Positions 45,666-54,848 of a DNA stretch of 64,000 nt are shown in pieces (the first letter of the stretch is position 1; each line of letters starts with the position of its first letter). A program made the position numbers and the translations under genes. Source of the stretch: Prochlorococcus sp. AG-418-M08. GTDB taxonomy: Bacteria > Cyanobacteriota > Cyanobacteriia > PCC-6307 > Cyanobiaceae. The stretch spans positions 99,532 through 163,531 of the forward strand of contig QCMG01000003.1 of NCBI GenBank assembly GCA_003213955.1, given 5' to 3'. The notes below the pieces were generated by a model, which did not search any database, was not told where the DNA came from, and saw nothing but the letters and a program-made list of their open reading frames with translations.

Positions 45666-47195
45666 TTAATTTTTATCAACTCCTTTAAAAACATTTTGAA
45701 TATTCTGATCAGGAATAATTCTATGTGGTGCACCACTAAATATTTGCTCAAAATTAGAAAATGAATCTTTTATTTCAGGACCTTGGCTAGTTATTATGAA
45801 TTCTCTTATCCTTTTATCATGCCATGAACCTCTCATTTTAAAAACATTTAAGGCTCTAGCCATTTCCCCTTTAATTTCAACATATTGAAGTAACAAAATA
45901 GTATCAGTAATAGTTGAGATATGAGAGTCTGTAATCGAATGACTTCCCATGAATTCTTCAGCAGTATTAGTGAAAAAGCCTGCTATTTCTTCTTGTTTTG
46001 AATAACCAGTAACTCCAATTACAAACTGTCTAAAAGCATTCAAACTAACACCTCTGGCAAGTGCTGAAAGAGAATCAATTGCCATTCTTTTTGGCTTAAA
46101 CTGATTTATTTGCGTTTTTATGATTTGCAAGTGATCTTCTAAGCCAGTTGATTCAGGATATGCACAAATAATTTTTAATAATCCATCACTTTCCATTTTT
46201 TCGAAATCTATTCCCCAACTCGTAGCATTCCTGAGTAGTTGAGCTCTTGACTCTTCATATGCGAACAGTATTGCTCTTTCATTATGGTTATAAGCATCTT
46301 CAATGAATTTAGAAACTAGCATTGTTTTACCTGTACCAGTTGCTCCAGTTGCAAGAATTATTGAATCCTGAAAATAACCACCTCCACACATTTCATCAAG
46401 ATCTTTAACTCCTGAACTTATTCTGACATTTGAAGATCTTTGTGTTAACCTCATTGCCCCCAAGGCAAAAACACTTATACCATCATCTCCCATTGTGAAT
46501 GGGAATTCTCCTTTCATATGAACGGTGCCTCTTAACTTTAAGACTTCTAAGGTTCTTCTTCTCTTTTCAGATTCAAGAACATTTCTTAGTAATACGACAT
46601 TATCAGATACAAACTCCTCAACTCCATAACGAGCTATGGGACCATAATCGTCTACTCTTTCAGTAGTCATCACTGTGGTAACTCCTATTTCTTTTAATCT
46701 CGCAATAAGTCTAAAAATTTCTCTTCTAACAACATAAATAGCGTCATATTGCTGGAAAACAGCGGTTATTGAATCTATTGCTACCCTCTTTGCTTTATAT
46801 TTTTTTATTGCATAACTAATCCTTTCAATCAAACCTGAAAGATCAAAATTACCAGCGACATCTTGTCCATCAGGATCAGGCGAAGCGTCTAAGATAAAAA
46901 GTTTATTTTGATCAATTAATTTCTGTAAGTCCCATCCGAAACTAGCTGCATTTCTAATTATATCTAGAGGTGATTCTTCAAATGTAATGAAAATTCCTGG
47001 TTCATCAAAATTGCAAATTCCATGGTGTAAATATTGAAGAGAAAAGACAGTTTTACCAGTTCCAGATGTACCACTAACAAGTGTGCTTCTTGCGGCAGGT
47101 AAGCCGCCTCTACAAACATCATCGAAACCTTCTATTCCAGTAGGTAACTTCTGGACTTGCATTTTATTAGACTTACCAATTTTTTTATCTTTCAT
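45666..47195 (-). CDS. kaiC: circadian clock ATPase/kinase KaiC
   Basis: 509 residues forming two RecA-like halves, CI and CII. Walker A motifs are GTSGTGKT (42-49) and GATGTGKT (284-291). In CII, ITDSHISTIT at 421-430 carries the phosphorylation pair Ser427-Thr428, equivalent to Ser431/Thr432 of Synechococcus. Catalytic Glu pairs (EE in TFEESP and AYEESR) are present. It lies 66 bases downstream of kaiB on the same strand. With no kaiA beside kaiB, the clock is probably a damped, hourglass-type timer, as reported for Prochlorococcus. Confidence 0.97.
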   Translation of the reverse strand: MKDKKIGKSNKMQVQKLPTGIEGFDDVCRGGLPAARSTLVSGTSGTGKTVFSLQYLHHGICNFDEPGIFITFEESPLDIIRNAASFGWDLQKLIDQNKLFILDASPDPDGQDVAGNFDLSGLIERISYAIKKYKAKRVAIDSITAVFQQYDAIYVVRREIFRLIARLKEIGVTTVMTTERVDDYGPIARYGVEEFVSDNVVLLRNVLESEKRRRTLEVLKLRGTVHMKGEFPFTMGDDGISVFALGAMRLTQRSSNVRISSGVKDLDEMCGGGYFQDSIILATGATGTGKTMLVSKFIEDAYNHNERAILFAYEESRAQLLRNATSWGIDFEKMESDGLLKIICAYPESTGLEDHLQIIKTQINQFKPKRMAIDSLSALARGVSLNAFRQFVIGVTGYSKQEEIAGFFTNTAEEFMGSHSITDSHISTITDTILLLQYVEIKGEMARALNVFKMRGSWHDKRIREFIITSQGPEIKDSFSNFEQIFSGAPHRIIPDQNIQNVFKGVDKN

Positions 47196-47261
47196 AGATG
47201 TTGATCTAAAGTAATTATTCTTTAATTTAATTATTAATATTATCTCTAATTATAAAAGTTT

Positions 47262-47588
47262 TTATTTATTTTTTGTACCTCCGGTATATTCGCTCTCTGA
47301 TAATTCATCAAAAAGTAAATCTAATCCAATTAATACCCTTTCTCTATCTGACAGATCGCCAATTATCCTTCTAACAGGCGGAGGTAAAATTTTGGCAAGG
47401 GTTGGCGTAGCTAAAATCTTATCTTCTTCTGCAAGTTGTGGTTGTTTAAGGACATCTATTACTTTTAATGCATAAACTCCTTTAAATTCATTTTCAAGAA
47501 TTTCTTTAAGAGTATTAAGAGCTCTCATTGAATTAGGAGTATTACCTGCTACATAAAGTTTTAAAATATATGTTTTTCTTGCCACCAT
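47262..47588 (-). CDS. kaiB: circadian clock protein KaiB
   Basis: Thioredoxin-like fold-switching protein that binds KaiC. 108 residues from the ATG at 47588: [20 protein letters not shown], then [26 protein letters not shown], then a [18 protein letters not shown] segment, almost identical in pattern to Synechococcus KaiB. A TTG 15 bases upstream is also in frame, but a GAGG ribosome binding site 9 bases before the ATG and homology at MxxRKTYIL fix the start. No kaiA lies upstream; rplU is next, divergent, after a 147-base spacer. Confidence 0.97.
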   Translation of the reverse strand: MVARKTYILKLYVAGNTPNSMRALNTLKEILENEFKGVYALKVIDVLKQPQLAEEDKILATPTLAKILPPPVRRIIGDLSDRERVLIGLDLLFDELSESEYTGGTKNK

Positions 47589-47643
47589 TTGTTGTTTCCT
47601 CAAATTTAATAAAAGGTTTTAAATAATAAACCTTGACTAATTA

Positions 47644-47649
47644 CACTAT
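47644..47649 (-). promoter_or_regulatory. possible -10 box of the kaiBC operon
   Basis: Minus-strand TATAGT lies about 56 bases upstream of the kaiB ATG, followed by TGTAAT. No clear -35. A candidate by position and sequence only. Confidence 0.3.
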
Positions 47650-47687
47650 AAAATAAGAAAATAAAAAAAATCTTTATGACTGCTTTT

Positions 47688-47719
47688 CAGGTTTAATCAA
47701 ATTAATACATTTGAACCTG
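47688..47719 (+). promoter_or_regulatory. hairpin in the rplU leader
   Basis: CAGGTT (47688-47693) pairs with AACCTG (47714-47719), extended by T-G wobbles on both sides, 16 bases before the rplU ATG. It could be a leader element for ribosomal protein autoregulation; the sequence matches no leader I can name. Confidence 0.3.
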
Positions 47720-47735
47720 GGTGCGTCTTTAATAT

Positions 47736-48167
47736 ATGACTTCTTCAAAAAAACCTTCTGATAAAAATTTATCAAATGATAATTTATATGCAATAGCTGA
47801 GACATCAGGCCAACAATTCTGGTTTGAAGTCAATAAATATTATGATATTGATAGATTAAATGCTAAAGAAAAAGATAAAATCACAATAGATAAAATTCTA
47901 TTAATAAATGATAAAGATAATGTTTCCATCGGAAAGCCTTATATTAAGAATGCAAAAATTGAATTAGAAGTCGTTTCCCATAAAAGAGATAAAAAAATAA
48001 TCGTATATAAAATGCGTCCAAAAAAGAAGACACGAAGAAAAATGGGTCACAGACAAGAACTTACAAGAGTTATGGTAAAATCAATATCAATTCAAAATAC
48101 TACTACTAAAACATCTTCAAAAACTGAAGTTAAAAAAAAGAGCACTAGCTCAAAACCAAAAAACTAA
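47736..48167 (+). CDS. rplU: 50S ribosomal protein L21
   Basis: 143 residues, longer than the usual ~103. The L21 core (LYAIAETSGQQFWFEVNKYYDIDRL, then IKNAKIELEVVSHKRDKKIIVYKMRPKKKTRRKMGHRQ with the typical K-K-x-x-R-R-x-x-G-H-R-Q) is preceded by a 15-residue polar extension and followed by a Lys/Ser/Thr-rich tail of about 25 residues. It is nine bases upstream of rpmA, the usual L21-L27 pair. Confidence 0.97.
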   Translation: MTSSKKPSDKNLSNDNLYAIAETSGQQFWFEVNKYYDIDRLNAKEKDKITIDKILLINDKDNVSIGKPYIKNAKIELEVVSHKRDKKIIVYKMRPKKKTRRKMGHRQELTRVMVKSISIQNTTTKTSSKTEVKKKSTSSKPKN

Positions 48168-48176
48168 TTTTTACTA

Positions 48177-48437
48177 ATGGCACATAAAAAAGGTACCGGA
48201 TCAACCAGAAATGGAAGAGATTCAAATTCCAAAAGACTAGGTGTAAAAGCTTATGGGGGAGAAAAAGTATTAGCAGGGTCTATCATAATTCGACAAAGAG
48301 GTACTTCTTTTTTACCAGGAATCAATGTTGGCAAAGGTAAGGATGACACACTCTACGCCCTAAAAGAAGGTACCGTTAGATTTGACAGTATAAAAAGGAA
48401 TTTAAGAAACAGAAAAAGAGTAAATATAGTTCTTTAA
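48177..48437 (+). CDS. rpmA: 50S ribosomal protein L27
   Basis: 86 residues: [20 protein letters not shown] with the conserved N-terminal AHKKGxGSTxNGRDS that reaches the peptidyl transferase centre, then [20 protein letters not shown] and [11 protein letters not shown]. The N-terminus begins directly at the mature-type sequence with no cleavable prepeptide. Its stop overlaps by four bases the end of the converging methyltransferase gene. Confidence 0.98.
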   Translation: MAHKKGTGSTRNGRDSNSKRLGVKAYGGEKVLAGSIIIRQRGTSFLPGINVGKGKDDTLYALKEGTVRFDSIKRNLRNRKRVNIVL

Positions 48438-49171
48438 TTTTTTTTATAAGATCTTGTAGTAATAAGAATAGGATGAAAAACTTCTACAAATTTTGATTGA
48501 AGAGTCTTAAAAAATTGTTCAACAATTTGCACATCGTCAATATGAAAAGGGAATTCATTTCTTTCCCCTTTGTAAAAGTACCAATTAAATAAACCAATTG
48601 ATTTTGGGTCCATAATGTCATGAAATACTTCAAGCTGAAAAGCTGGATCAGATAAATGCTCTAATACATCAAGGCATACGATCGTATCAAAACTTGATAC
48701 TTCAGTTTCTTGAATTGTTTTACAGAAAGTGAGTTTATTAGCCAATCCAAGTTTGTTAGCCCTATATTCAACAAAATTTCTATTTGTTTGATTAATATCA
48801 ACAAAAAAAACATGCTCAACCTTGGGAGACATAGCATTAGCTAAAGCGTGCGTACCAATACCTCCGCCAAAATCTAAAACTAAATTTCTTGAAAATCTCT
48901 GTTGAAGTTTTAAAGTATCAGCTATATAGTCCTTGCTTGATATGTGCCAAGCGGCCAAATCAGCTAAATGTTTATCTCCAACAATTTCTTTATAAAAATC
49001 CTCAGCCTCATTTATATTATTTCCTGGATGAAGATTTGCTAAATTCATCTTTGCATTTTTGAGGAAACCATCTAAATCGCCCTCATCAATTGACAAAAAT
49101 TCCATTAAATGTGATTTCAAATCAAAAGCATCACCTAAAAATTCTTTTAATATAAAATCATCTTTTTTCAA
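48434..49171 (-). CDS. class I SAM-dependent methyltransferase, unknown substrate
   Basis: 245 residues. Seen: [15 protein letters not shown] near 97-111 (SAM-binding motif I), [10 protein letters not shown] (acidic end of beta 2), and [16 protein letters not shown] (motif IV-like segment found in UbiE/COQ5-like and sugar or small-molecule methyltransferases). The N-terminal 90 residues are helical with no recognised domain. The start is a TTG at 49171. It faces rpmA tail to tail and is divergent from truB. Substrate unknown. Confidence 0.8.
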   Translation of the reverse strand: MKKDDFILKEFLGDAFDLKSHLMEFLSIDEGDLDGFLKNAKMNLANLHPGNNINEAEDFYKEIVGDKHLADLAAWHISSKDYIADTLKLQQRFSRNLVLDFGGGIGTHALANAMSPKVEHVFFVDINQTNRNFVEYRANKLGLANKLTFCKTIQETEVSSFDTIVCLDVLEHLSDPAFQLEVFHDIMDPKSIGLFNWYFYKGERNEFPFHIDDVQIVEQFFKTLQSKFVEVFHPILITTRSYKKN

Positions 49172-49249
49172 TTTCTTTATTAAGTAAATTACTTATTTAG
49201 AAATAATAAAATAGTAAGAAATAGTTCTCATAGTAATCTTAATATTAAA

Positions 49250-50167
49250 ATGGAAATTAAAGACGGATTTATAGTAATAAATAAAGAGAAAGGATTTACT
49301 TCTCATGATTGCGTTAAACAAATAAGGAAATTATTAGGCACTAAAAAAGTTGGTCACACAGGAACCTTAGATCCACAGGTAACAGGTACTTTACCTATAG
49401 CCATTGGAAGTGCAACCAAATTTATTCAATATTTACCTCAAGGCAAAACCTACATTGGACAAATTCAATTAGGCATAAGAACAAAAACTGATGATATGCA
49501 AGGCGAAATAATTAATAAAAAAGAATGGCCTATTTTGAGTAATAATCAATTAAACAAATATTTAAACAACTTTAGAGGCATTATTCAACAAGTACCTCCG
49601 CAAGTATCAAGCGTGCATGTTAATGGAGAAAGAGCATACAAAAAATGTTTGAAGAATGAGGAATTTGAATTAAAACCAAGAGAAGTAGAGATAGAAGAAT
49701 TAATTCTAAAAAAATGGGATCAAGTCAATGGAATATTAGAAATTAAAGTTTCATGTACCTCTGGAACTTATATAAGATCCATAGCTAGAGATTTGGGACA
49801 AATCTTAGATTCAGAGGGTTGTCTTTTAAATCTAACAAGAATTTCGGCTTGTGGATTCCATAAGAAAAACTCTATAAAGATATCTCATATCAGAGATCTT
49901 AATGATAAAAATGAAACTTTTATTATTCCCACAATTTCTGCTCTTAATCATATTTCAACATTAATTTTGACTGATCAGAAAGAAATTAATTTTTGGCAAA
50001 CAGGAAGAGTAATTAAATTAAATACTAATAATTTTATTAAAAGCTCCTCATTTAATTATAAAAAACCAATAAAAATTATTGATAAAAATAAAAACCTTTT
50101 AGGAATTGGTTTTATTAATGATGAAAAAACTACATTACATCCCAAGTTAGTTCTAAATGCAAAATAA
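49250..50167 (+). CDS. truB: tRNA pseudouridine-55 synthase
   Basis: Makes pseudouridine 55 in the T loop of tRNAs. 305 residues: [36 protein letters not shown] with catalytic Asp41, [29 protein letters not shown], and [17 protein letters not shown] are the family motifs. The C-terminal region is slightly longer than the core fold. Terminal overlap with neighbours is absent; the SpoIID-like gene ends four bases away on the other strand. Confidence 0.96.
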   Translation: MEIKDGFIVINKEKGFTSHDCVKQIRKLLGTKKVGHTGTLDPQVTGTLPIAIGSATKFIQYLPQGKTYIGQIQLGIRTKTDDMQGEIINKKEWPILSNNQLNKYLNNFRGIIQQVPPQVSSVHVNGERAYKKCLKNEEFELKPREVEIEELILKKWDQVNGILEIKVSCTSGTYIRSIARDLGQILDSEGCLLNLTRISACGFHKKNSIKISHIRDLNDKNETFIIPTISALNHISTLILTDQKEINFWQTGRVIKLNTNNFIKSSSFNYKKPIKIIDKNKNLLGIGFINDEKTTLHPKLVLNAK

Positions 50168-50170
50168 TAT

Positions 50171-51364
50171 TTATAAGAAATTTTTGTTAAATGGTTTAAT
50201 TCTTACATCCTTATAAAAATGTTTTAATATTCTTTCTGCTTTTATGCCTTTGGAAGCCATATATTTTGCGCCCCATTGACTCATCCCTACACCATGTCCA
50301 GAACCTTGACCTAAAACTATTAAGTTTTTTTCAATAGAAATTTTGAAATTATTATTATCAGGAATATTTTTTTTATCTTCAACAAATTTAAATCTTATTA
50401 AATTACTTTTAAGATCAAGTCTTTTTCTAAGATCAACTCCTGAAATCTCATTAGAACCATAATTACCAAAAAGTTTTACATTTTTTACTCTTCCAGTATT
50501 AGTGATATTTAGAATCTCAATTTTTTTTATCCCACCAATTTTAGGAAACAAGTTTTCTAATTCTTTATTTGAGAATTTTTTCTGCCATCTCAGTTTCGGA
50601 TTATTTTTATCAAAATCTTTAACACTTGATAAATAAGGATATTCATTCTTCCAGACTTCTTGACTATTTTCTGTCATACCTCCTGAACTACTATGAAATA
50701 AAGCATTAATCAATTTGTTTTCATATGTCAAAACTAATGATCTAGTACTTCTTACTGCTCTTGAAGTTTTAAAAGTTCTTGATTCTAAGCCATTATAAAC
50801 TTGATTTTTCTGTGTAGAGTCAATGTCATAAAGTGTATTTCCTTTCTGTTTTAAAGCATAAGTTCTTGAAGCAATAGCTTGAGCTTTTAAAGCCTCCAAA
50901 GGCCATTTAGCAGGCATCTCTGAGCCAACTACACTACTAAGATAATTCTCAATTCCAAGGATATTAATTACTAATATCTCAGATTCAAGAACAAATAAAT
51001 TTAATATTCCGGCATATCTTTTCTGGCCAACCCAAATACCTCTTCCATCTGAAGATTGAACGATGATTTTAGCTTTTTTTTTCAAATCATAAACTTTTTG
51101 TTTATTCTTATCAAAGAATAATGTTGTTTTTTTACTTTGTTTTTTTACAGTTAAGCCCTTAATTTTATTACTGGGAAATTCTTGTCCCTTGATAATTAAT
51201 GGAATTGAGCTATCGGATCTTATCCTTAAATTTTTGCTTTTGGATATAAGAACTCTTATATATGGTTCTCCAGATGCAAATACAGAGTGATTATAGAAAA
51301 CACAAAAAAATATAATGCTTATGATACAAAATTTATGAGGAATTTTTATAACTTTAAAAAACAC
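50171..51364 (-). CDS. SpoIID/LytB domain protein, exported
   Basis: 397 residues: signal peptide or anchor (hydrophobic about 12-27, with A-S-G after FA), a beta-rich N-terminal region, then a SpoIID domain with ILGIENYLSSVVGSEMPAKW, LKAQAIASRTYAL, ALFHSSSGGMTENS and GSGHGVGMSQWGAKYMASKG. In Bacillus SpoIID is a peptidoglycan lytic transglycosylase; the E-M-P and GHGVGMSQ(W)GA motifs are kept. A cell-wall role in the periplasm is likely, and spores are not implied. The start is a GTG at 51364. Confidence 0.88.
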   Translation of the reverse strand: MFFKVIKIPHKFCIISIIFFCVFYNHSVFASGEPYIRVLISKSKNLRIRSDSSIPLIIKGQEFPSNKIKGLTVKKQSKKTTLFFDKNKQKVYDLKKKAKIIVQSSDGRGIWVGQKRYAGILNLFVLESEILVINILGIENYLSSVVGSEMPAKWPLEALKAQAIASRTYALKQKGNTLYDIDSTQKNQVYNGLESRTFKTSRAVRSTRSLVLTYENKLINALFHSSSGGMTENSQEVWKNEYPYLSSVKDFDKNNPKLRWQKKFSNKELENLFPKIGGIKKIEILNITNTGRVKNVKLFGNYGSNEISGVDLRKRLDLKSNLIRFKFVEDKKNIPDNNNFKISIEKNLIVLGQGSGHGVGMSQWGAKYMASKGIKAERILKHFYKDVRIKPFNKNFL

Positions 51365-51452
51365 TATGTTTGAAAAACAAATTTTGTATTTGCCTTAGTT
51401 TGACTAAAAGTCTAGATTTAATCTAGATATCAAAGTAAAAATATTATCATAA

Positions 51453-52391
51453 GTGAACATCACTTTCCTAGGAACCAGCTCAGGGGTTCCCACTTTAACA
51501 AGAAATGTCTCTTCCTTAGCTCTCAAATTGTCTCAAACGGCTGAAGTATGGCTTTTTGACTGCGGAGAAGGAACACAGCATCAAATAATGAAGAGTAATA
51601 TTAAGTCTTCCCAAATTAAAAAGATATTTGTTACTCATATGCATGGTGATCATATTTATGGTTTACCAGGCCTTTTAGCTACATTAGGGCTATCAGGGAA
51701 TAGTAATGGTGTTGAAATTTATGGACCTTCAGAATTAAAAAATTTTGTAATTTCTGCACTTAAAAGCAGCTATTGCAAGTTGTCATTTCCATTAAGTTTT
51801 ATTGAAGTTGAAAATTACTCCTCATTAAATAAAACTTTATTTGAGAGCGATAAATTAAAAGTTCATTGTGCATGTCTCAAGCATAGACTACCTGCTTATG
51901 GCTATCGGGTAAGCGAGAAAGATAAGCCAGGTATATTCGATATTAAAAAAGCAGAAGATTTAAATATTCCTCCTGGGCCTATATATTCAGAATTACAAGC
52001 CGGTAAAACAGTTGAATTGATGGATGGAAGATCTTTTAATGGTAAAGAGTTTTGTGGTCCGCCTCGAAAAGGAGAAAGTTTTGTTTATTGTACTGATACA
52101 GTTTTTAGTGAGTCGGCGGTTAAGCTATCAAAAAATGCTGATTTGTTGGTCCATGAATCTACATTTTCAAAAGAAGATGAAAAAATGGCTTACGAAAAAT
52201 TACATTCGACAACAATAATGGCTGCAAAAACTGCACTCTTAGCTAACGCAAAGAAATTAATTATCACACATTTAAGTCCTAGATATACTAAGAAAAGTCT
52301 AATCAAGCCAAGCGATTTACTAATAGAGGCTCAAAAAATTTTTCCTAATACTTATCTCGCACAAGATTTTTTGACCGCAGAAATTAAATAA
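51453..52391 (+). CDS. rnz: ribonuclease Z
   Basis: Endonuclease that trims the 3' trailers of tRNAs lacking encoded CCA, fitting the four CCA-less tRNAs in this window. 312 residues: [31 protein letters not shown] with zinc ligands His62, His64, Asp66 and His67, the [14 protein letters not shown] exosite-type region, YCTDT, and HESTF and ITHLSPRY near the end. It is full-length, short form (RNase ZS). The start is a GTG at 51453. Confidence 0.95.
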   Translation: MNITFLGTSSGVPTLTRNVSSLALKLSQTAEVWLFDCGEGTQHQIMKSNIKSSQIKKIFVTHMHGDHIYGLPGLLATLGLSGNSNGVEIYGPSELKNFVISALKSSYCKLSFPLSFIEVENYSSLNKTLFESDKLKVHCACLKHRLPAYGYRVSEKDKPGIFDIKKAEDLNIPPGPIYSELQAGKTVELMDGRSFNGKEFCGPPRKGESFVYCTDTVFSESAVKLSKNADLLVHESTFSKEDEKMAYEKLHSTTIMAAKTALLANAKKLIITHLSPRYTKKSLIKPSDLLIEAQKIFPNTYLAQDFLTAEIK

Positions 52392-52469
52392 ACTGCAACA
52401 GTTCGTGAGCAGTAGCGTTGTAAATGACCAACCCATGAAATAATAGTCATATGGTTTTTATTTAATTTG

Positions 52470-53030
52470 ATGTCGATCGAAATGGTTTCTATTTTTTCAT
52501 CACTAAAAAAGTCTTTCAAAAGACTTATTATTTTTCTTCCATTGATTATTGGTTTACTTCTTAATCCAATATCTGCAAATGCACTATATCCAAGCGACCC
52601 TTCCTCAGTAGATGTATTGAAAGATGATCTTCATGGTGCCGATCTTCAAAATACTGAATATGTTAAATACGATTTATCTAATCAAGATTTAGGGGAAGCC
52701 AACCTACAAGGCGCATATATGAGCGTAACAACTGCAAAAAACTCTAGTTTCAAAGGCGCCAATATGAAAGATCTTATTGCATATGCGACTCGTTTTGATA
52801 ATGCTGATTTCTCAGATGCAAATCTGACAAATGGCGAGCTAATGAAAAGCGTTTTCGATGGGGCAATTATAGATGGAGCGGACTTTACTGATGCAAATCT
52901 TGATTTAAAAACAAGAAAATCTTTATGCGAAAGAGCAACAGGTACCAACTCACAGACCGGAGTAAATACAGTTGATAGTCTTGAATGTTCTGGCCTTAAA
53001 GGTTATATGCCTCCAAAACCAAAAGCTTAA
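52470..53030 (+). CDS. exported pentapeptide-repeat protein
   Basis: 186 residues from the ATG at 52470 (a TTG lies one codon upstream). N-terminal signal peptide (hydrophobic about 18-38, cleavage likely after ANA), then A(D/N)L-type pentapeptide repeats (DLHGADLQN, QDLGEANLQGAY, FKGANMKDL, ADFSDANLTNGE, AIIDGADFTDANLD), ending with a Cys-containing tail. Such repeats form a right-handed quadrilateral helix. Export to the thylakoid lumen or periplasm is probable. Similar lumenal pentapeptide proteins are common in cyanobacteria; function unknown. Confidence 0.85.
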   Translation: MSIEMVSIFSSLKKSFKRLIIFLPLIIGLLLNPISANALYPSDPSSVDVLKDDLHGADLQNTEYVKYDLSNQDLGEANLQGAYMSVTTAKNSSFKGANMKDLIAYATRFDNADFSDANLTNGELMKSVFDGAIIDGADFTDANLDLKTRKSLCERATGTNSQTGVNTVDSLECSGLKGYMPPKPKA

Positions 53031-53038
53031 AAAATAAA

Positions 53039-53404
53039 TTAAATAATTTCTGGGAATACATTACCAGGCTCTTTTGAGCCTGGTTTTTTGCTGTACCACC
53101 ATTCTTGTATTTCGGAAGAAAATTTCTTTGAGAAGAGAGTAATGACGGTTTCTACAGGTTTTGATCCGGGTTCTAAAATTTGAACTGAATATGATGGACA
53201 TTTCCTTGACGCCATATCTGCTACAAATCTAGCTCCTATCCTTCTCCAACTAGGCTCTTTACTACGCCATGCGAGCCTAGAACAGGGCCAGGGCAACTCT
53301 TCTCTATCATAAAGCCTACAACATGGTCCAATAACTTTATAGCTGAATTGTCCACCGTAACTTGATTTAATAGCACCGGTTTTAAAAAATTCAAATTCAT
53401 TCAT
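53039..53404 (-). CDS. conserved Cys- and Trp-containing protein next to ferredoxin, unknown
   Basis: 121 residues, no signal or membrane segment. Four cysteines (28, 29, 41 and 69) lie in GPCCRLYDREELPWPCSRL and SRKCPSY, spaced as in a possible metal or Fe-S site; Trp and Arg are abundant. The family is not recognised. It is 82 bases downstream of petF on the same strand but separated by a strong terminator. Partnership with ferredoxin is speculative. Confidence 0.65.
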   Translation of the reverse strand: MNEFEFFKTGAIKSSYGGQFSYKVIGPCCRLYDREELPWPCSRLAWRSKEPSWRRIGARFVADMASRKCPSYSVQILEPGSKPVETVITLFSKKFSSEIQEWWYSKKPGSKEPGNVFPEII

Positions 53405-53411
53405 TTATCTC

Positions 53412-53440
53412 AAAAAAAAGCCACCTTATTTGAGGGTGGC
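53412..53440 (-). terminator. intrinsic terminator of petF
   Basis: On the minus strand GCCACC, a 9-base loop, GGTGGC is followed by eight T's, about 45 bases after the petF stop and 8 bases before the next gene's ATG. A standard Rho-independent terminator that isolates petF from the downstream gene. Confidence 0.85.
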
Positions 53441-53485
53441 AGAAAAAATTTAATAAAACAACTAAGATAAAGTTAATTTTTATAT

Positions 53486-53785
53486 TTAGTAAAGCTCTTC
53501 TTCAGCATGAGTAGTAATTGTTACATCTGAAGATGGATAAGCAACACAAGTAAGTACAAAACCAGCCTCTAGTTGATCATCATCTAAAAAACTTTGATCA
53601 GATTGATCAACAGTTCCAGATGTAATCTTACCTGCACAGGTAGAGCAAGCTCCTGCTCTACAAGAGTAAGGTAGATCAACACCCTGCTCTTCAGCAGCAT
53701 CTAGAATGTACTGATCTTCAGGTACTTCAATTGTAGAATTGAGACCTTCACTTTCACTGATAAGTGTAACTTTGTAAGAAGACAT
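53486..53785 (-). CDS. petF: plant-type [2Fe-2S] ferredoxin
   Basis: Soluble electron carrier from photosystem I to FNR and other acceptors. 99 residues: [14 protein letters not shown] with Cys42, Cys47 and Cys50, and FVLTCVAYP with Cys80 (C-x4-C-x2-C...C), and an acidic surface including the C-terminal EEELY. The normal length for photosynthetic PetF. A near-palindrome lies just upstream and a strong terminator downstream, so it is probably a monocistronic gene. Confidence 0.97.
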   Translation of the reverse strand: MSSYKVTLISESEGLNSTIEVPEDQYILDAAEEQGVDLPYSCRAGACSTCAGKITSGTVDQSDQSFLDDDQLEAGFVLTCVAYPSSDVTITTHAEEELY

Positions 53786-53802
53786 TTAAATAAAAAAATG
53801 AT

Positions 53803-53817
53803 GGTAAAATTTTTACC
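53803..53817. promoter_or_regulatory. GGTAAAA-T-TTTTACC dyad upstream of petF
   Basis: A perfect 7-bp inverted repeat around one central base, 18 bases before the petF ATG. It could be an operator or a short hairpin in the 5' leader. No regulator can be assigned. Confidence 0.3.
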
Positions 53818-53929
53818 GTTAATACTTTTTTAACATTGTTTACCAGCATTTGTGTGTAATGGTAGTAGAAAATGAAACAATGAAATGTAAAAAGGGGGTT
53901 ATATTAGAAAAACTTATATATTTATAAGT

Positions 53930-54832
53930 TTAGAAGATTTTTTGTGCTGTAATGCACACCCAATCTTTTTTGGAACATACATCATTTACCTGAAAATTAC
54001 TAGCTTTTAATAATTTAAAAATTTCATCTTTTTGTGAATCTAAAATTCCACTTAGAATTACTTCTCCATCTATTTTTAGACAGTTACTGATTTCAGGGAT
54101 TAGGCCTTTAATAACTTCTGCCAGAATATTACATAAAATGAAATCAAAATTCTTCAGCGAATATTTTGAAACCAACGCATCAAATGATCCTAGATATGTC
54201 TTCAAATCATCTAAATTATCAAAATTTAGCCGATAATTTAACTCAGTAGAATTTATTGCCAGATAATCATTATCAATAGCAAAAATCTCGCTCGCACCAA
54301 AACATTTAGCCGCAACGCTTAGAATTCCACTACCTGAACCAATATCCAATATTTTTTTATTAGTTAAAGCAATTTTTTCTAATTTCTCCAGACAAAGAGA
54401 TGTCGTGGGGTGACTCCCAGTCCCAAAAGCTGCTCCAGGGTCTAATTTTATAACTTTCTTATTTTTATATTCATTTGGTAATTCAAGCCAACATGGCAAT
54501 ATGAGTAACTTATCTCCAATAAGTTCCGGGCCCCAATATTTTTTCCAACTTGATAACCAATCTTCGCACTCGACAACGTTCCACTCAAAAAAGATAATTT
54601 GATGATTATTTTTACCTAAAACTTCTTTAATATTTCTCTCAAGTTTTATTCTTAAACTTTCAGGCCACTTTAAAGTTGGAAGCCAAATTATTACTTTTTT
54701 TTTATTTTTATCGTTCAAGAAAATTTCAAATGCATAACTAAAAACTCCTAAGTCATTTAATCTCCAAATTATAATCTCTTCTAAATTAGCTTCAATTTCA
54801 AAAGTAAGTTTATACCAATTATTTATTGCCAT
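53930..54832 (-). CDS. prmA: ribosomal protein L11 methyltransferase
   Basis: Trimethylates ribosomal protein L11. 300 residues: an N-terminal ferredoxin-like substrate domain, then [32 protein letters not shown] motif I ([16 protein letters not shown]), IDNDYLAI and [12 protein letters not shown], the PrmA signatures. It lies 16 bases downstream of serA. A 9-bp hairpin (53910-53931) overlaps its stop codon but has no T-run. Confidence 0.94.
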   Translation of the reverse strand: MAINNWYKLTFEIEANLEEIIIWRLNDLGVFSYAFEIFLNDKNKKKVIIWLPTLKWPESLRIKLERNIKEVLGKNNHQIIFFEWNVVECEDWLSSWKKYWGPELIGDKLLILPCWLELPNEYKNKKVIKLDPGAAFGTGSHPTTSLCLEKLEKIALTNKKILDIGSGSGILSVAAKCFGASEIFAIDNDYLAINSTELNYRLNFDNLDDLKTYLGSFDALVSKYSLKNFDFILCNILAEVIKGLIPEISNCLKIDGEVILSGILDSQKDEIFKLLKASNFQVNDVCSKKDWVCITAQKIF

Positions 54833-54848
54833 TAATTATTCAAATTAT

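Noticed and set aside
53910..53931. 9-bp hairpin at the prmA stop as a terminator
   Set aside because: Perfect stem but no T-run on the minus strand; kept only as a remark.
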